This document shows positions 5,598 to 6,611 of a stretch of 6,611 nt of DNA, one piece after another; positions within the stretch are counted from its first letter, which is position 1, and each line of letters starts with the position of its first letter. A program made the position numbers and the translations under genes. This stretch comes from Planctomycetes bacterium SM23_32. GTDB lineage: Bacteria > Planctomycetota > Brocadiia > SM23-32. The stretch lies in NCBI GenBank assembly GCA_001303885.1, contig LJUE01000138.1, positions 1-6,611 on the forward strand, written 5' to 3'. Under the pieces are notes generated by a model that worked only from the letters and a program-made list of their open reading frames with translations, had not been told where the DNA came from and did no database searches.

Positions 5598-6599
5598 ATG
5601 GTTTCTGCCCAGGAGCTGCCGCGATGGCGCGGCTTCAACCTGGTCTCGAAGATGAGCGTTCGGCGGAACCTGCGGTTCCCCGAAGACGACTTCCGCCTGA
5701 TGCGCGACTGGGGCTTCGACTTCGCCCGGCTGCCGATGGACTATCGCTGCTGGCTGAAGGACGAGGACCCCCGCAAGCTGAACGAGTCCGTGCTGGCCGA
5801 GATAGACGAGGCGGTCGAGTTCGGCCGGAAGTACGGCATCCACACGTGCATCAACTTCCACCGCGCCCCCGGCTACACGGTGGCGCAACCGCCGGAGAAG
5901 ATGAGCGTCTGGACCGACGATGAGGCGCGCGAGCTGTGCACGCTGCACTGGCGGGCCTTCGCTGAGCGCTACGCCGGCCTGCCGTCCGAGGAGGTGACCT
6001 TCAACCTGTTCAATGAGCCGGCCCGCCTGGGTGAGGACGGCTTCACGCTGGCAGGCTACCGCGAGGTGGTGCAGCTGCTGACCGATGCCATCTGGCAGGA
6101 GGACCCCGACCGGGTGGTCATCTGCGACGGCTACGAGTACGGGCGCATACCCGTGCAGGAGCTGACGGACCTCGGCGTGGCGCAGTCAACGCGCGCCTAC
6201 GAGCCCCACTGGCTCAGCCACTACAAGGCGCACTGGATGCGGGTGCCGGAGGACTTCCCGCCGCCCCGGTGGCCCGGCGGTCCGGCGGACCAGCCCGACC
6301 TGCACTGGGACATCGGCAACCTGCGCGAGTACTGGCGCCCCTGGAAGCAGCTGGCCGACTCCGGCGTCGGCGTGCACTGCGGCGAGGGCGGCTGCCTGCA
6401 CACCGTGCCGCACCCCACGGCGCTGGCCTGGCTCGAGGACGCCCTCACCGTGCTGGCGGAGTACGGGTTCGGCTGGGCGTTGTGGAACCTGAGCGGCGCC
6501 TTCGGCATCATGGACAGCGGCCGCACGGACGTGGAGTACGAGCGCTTCGAGGGGCACAAGCTGGACCGCCAGATGCTCGAGGTGCTTCTGCGGCATTGA
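5598..6599 (+). CDS. Glycoside hydrolase family 5 (cellulase-like) protein, probably cytoplasmic
   Basis: This is a 333-residue single-domain (beta/alpha)8-barrel glycosidase of family GH5. Visible active-site elements are Arg44 in FDFARLPMDY, His88 in INFHRAPGY, the acid/base Glu140 in FNLFNEP (136-141), YEPHWLSHYKAHW (201-213, aligning with the family's Y.P....H..A.W stretch), the nucleophile Glu263 in VHCGEGG (259-265), and Trp296 in GWALWNL (292-298). Substrates in GH5 range from beta-glucans to mannans and glycosylceramides; none can be assigned here. There is no signal peptide: the N-terminus MVSAQELPRWRGFNLVSK is polar and leads directly into the catalytic domain. It therefore probably acts inside the cell, perhaps on imported oligosaccharides or a glycoside. 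No carbohydrate-binding module is present. The gene follows the mutase by 26 nt and is likely cotranscribed. It ends 12 bases before the window edge and is complete. Confidence 0.92.
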   Translation: MVSAQELPRWRGFNLVSKMSVRRNLRFPEDDFRLMRDWGFDFARLPMDYRCWLKDEDPRKLNESVLAEIDEAVEFGRKYGIHTCINFHRAPGYTVAQPPEKMSVWTDDEARELCTLHWRAFAERYAGLPSEEVTFNLFNEPARLGEDGFTLAGYREVVQLLTDAIWQEDPDRVVICDGYEYGRIPVQELTDLGVAQSTRAYEPHWLSHYKAHWMRVPEDFPPPRWPGGPADQPDLHWDIGNLREYWRPWKQLADSGVGVHCGEGGCLHTVPHPTALAWLEDALTVLAEYGFGWALWNLSGAFGIMDSGRTDVEYERFEGHKLDRQMLEVLLRH

Positions 6600-6611
6600 C
6601 GCGGCGCGGCT

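Overview
The window is compact, GC-rich bacterial chromosomal DNA. I see five confident protein genes, a few regulatory sites, and no RNA genes, mobile elements or CRISPR. Three of the five genes appear to start with GTG. The gene mix (an EIIA-CBS fusion beside an OCA2/ArsB-type permease, a membrane-anchored protein with a pseudopilin-like C-terminus, and a signal-less GH5 glycosidase) recalls Planctomycetota or related PVC and metagenomic lineages. That assignment is inference only; nothing here fixes the taxon.

Layout. (1) Positions 35-2298, plus strand: a two-gene unit with a PTS EIIA domain fused to a CBS pair, then, 14 nt later, a 440-residue permease of the ion transporter superfamily. 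An upstream gene may end at 36-38, overlapping the first ATG. (2) Positions 2265-3950, minus strand: an unrecognised 440-residue anchored protein, then, 60 nt later, a small DUF1232 (YkvA-like) membrane protein whose 3' end overlaps the permease 3' end by 34 bp. (3) Positions 3951-4122: a divergent intergenic region with one good sigma70-like promoter candidate on each strand. (4) Positions 4123-6599, plus strand: a phosphomannomutase/phosphoglucomutase family enzyme, then, 26 nt later, a GH5 glycoside hydrolase with a strong ribosome binding site.

How the genes may work together. The first pair looks like a transporter with its own regulatory subunit: the EIIA domain keeps the phosphorylatable histidine, the CBS pair could sense a nucleotide, and the permease would be the target. 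The last pair suggests cytoplasmic carbohydrate handling: the GH5 protein lacks a visible signal peptide and is coupled to a hexose-phosphate mutase. The minus-strand pair has no assignable function. All genes appear intact. I do not see a clearly new defence or mobile system; the most unusual items are the EIIA-CBS/permease pair, the pseudopilin-like tail on a non-pilin protein, and the signal-less GH5 next to the mutase.
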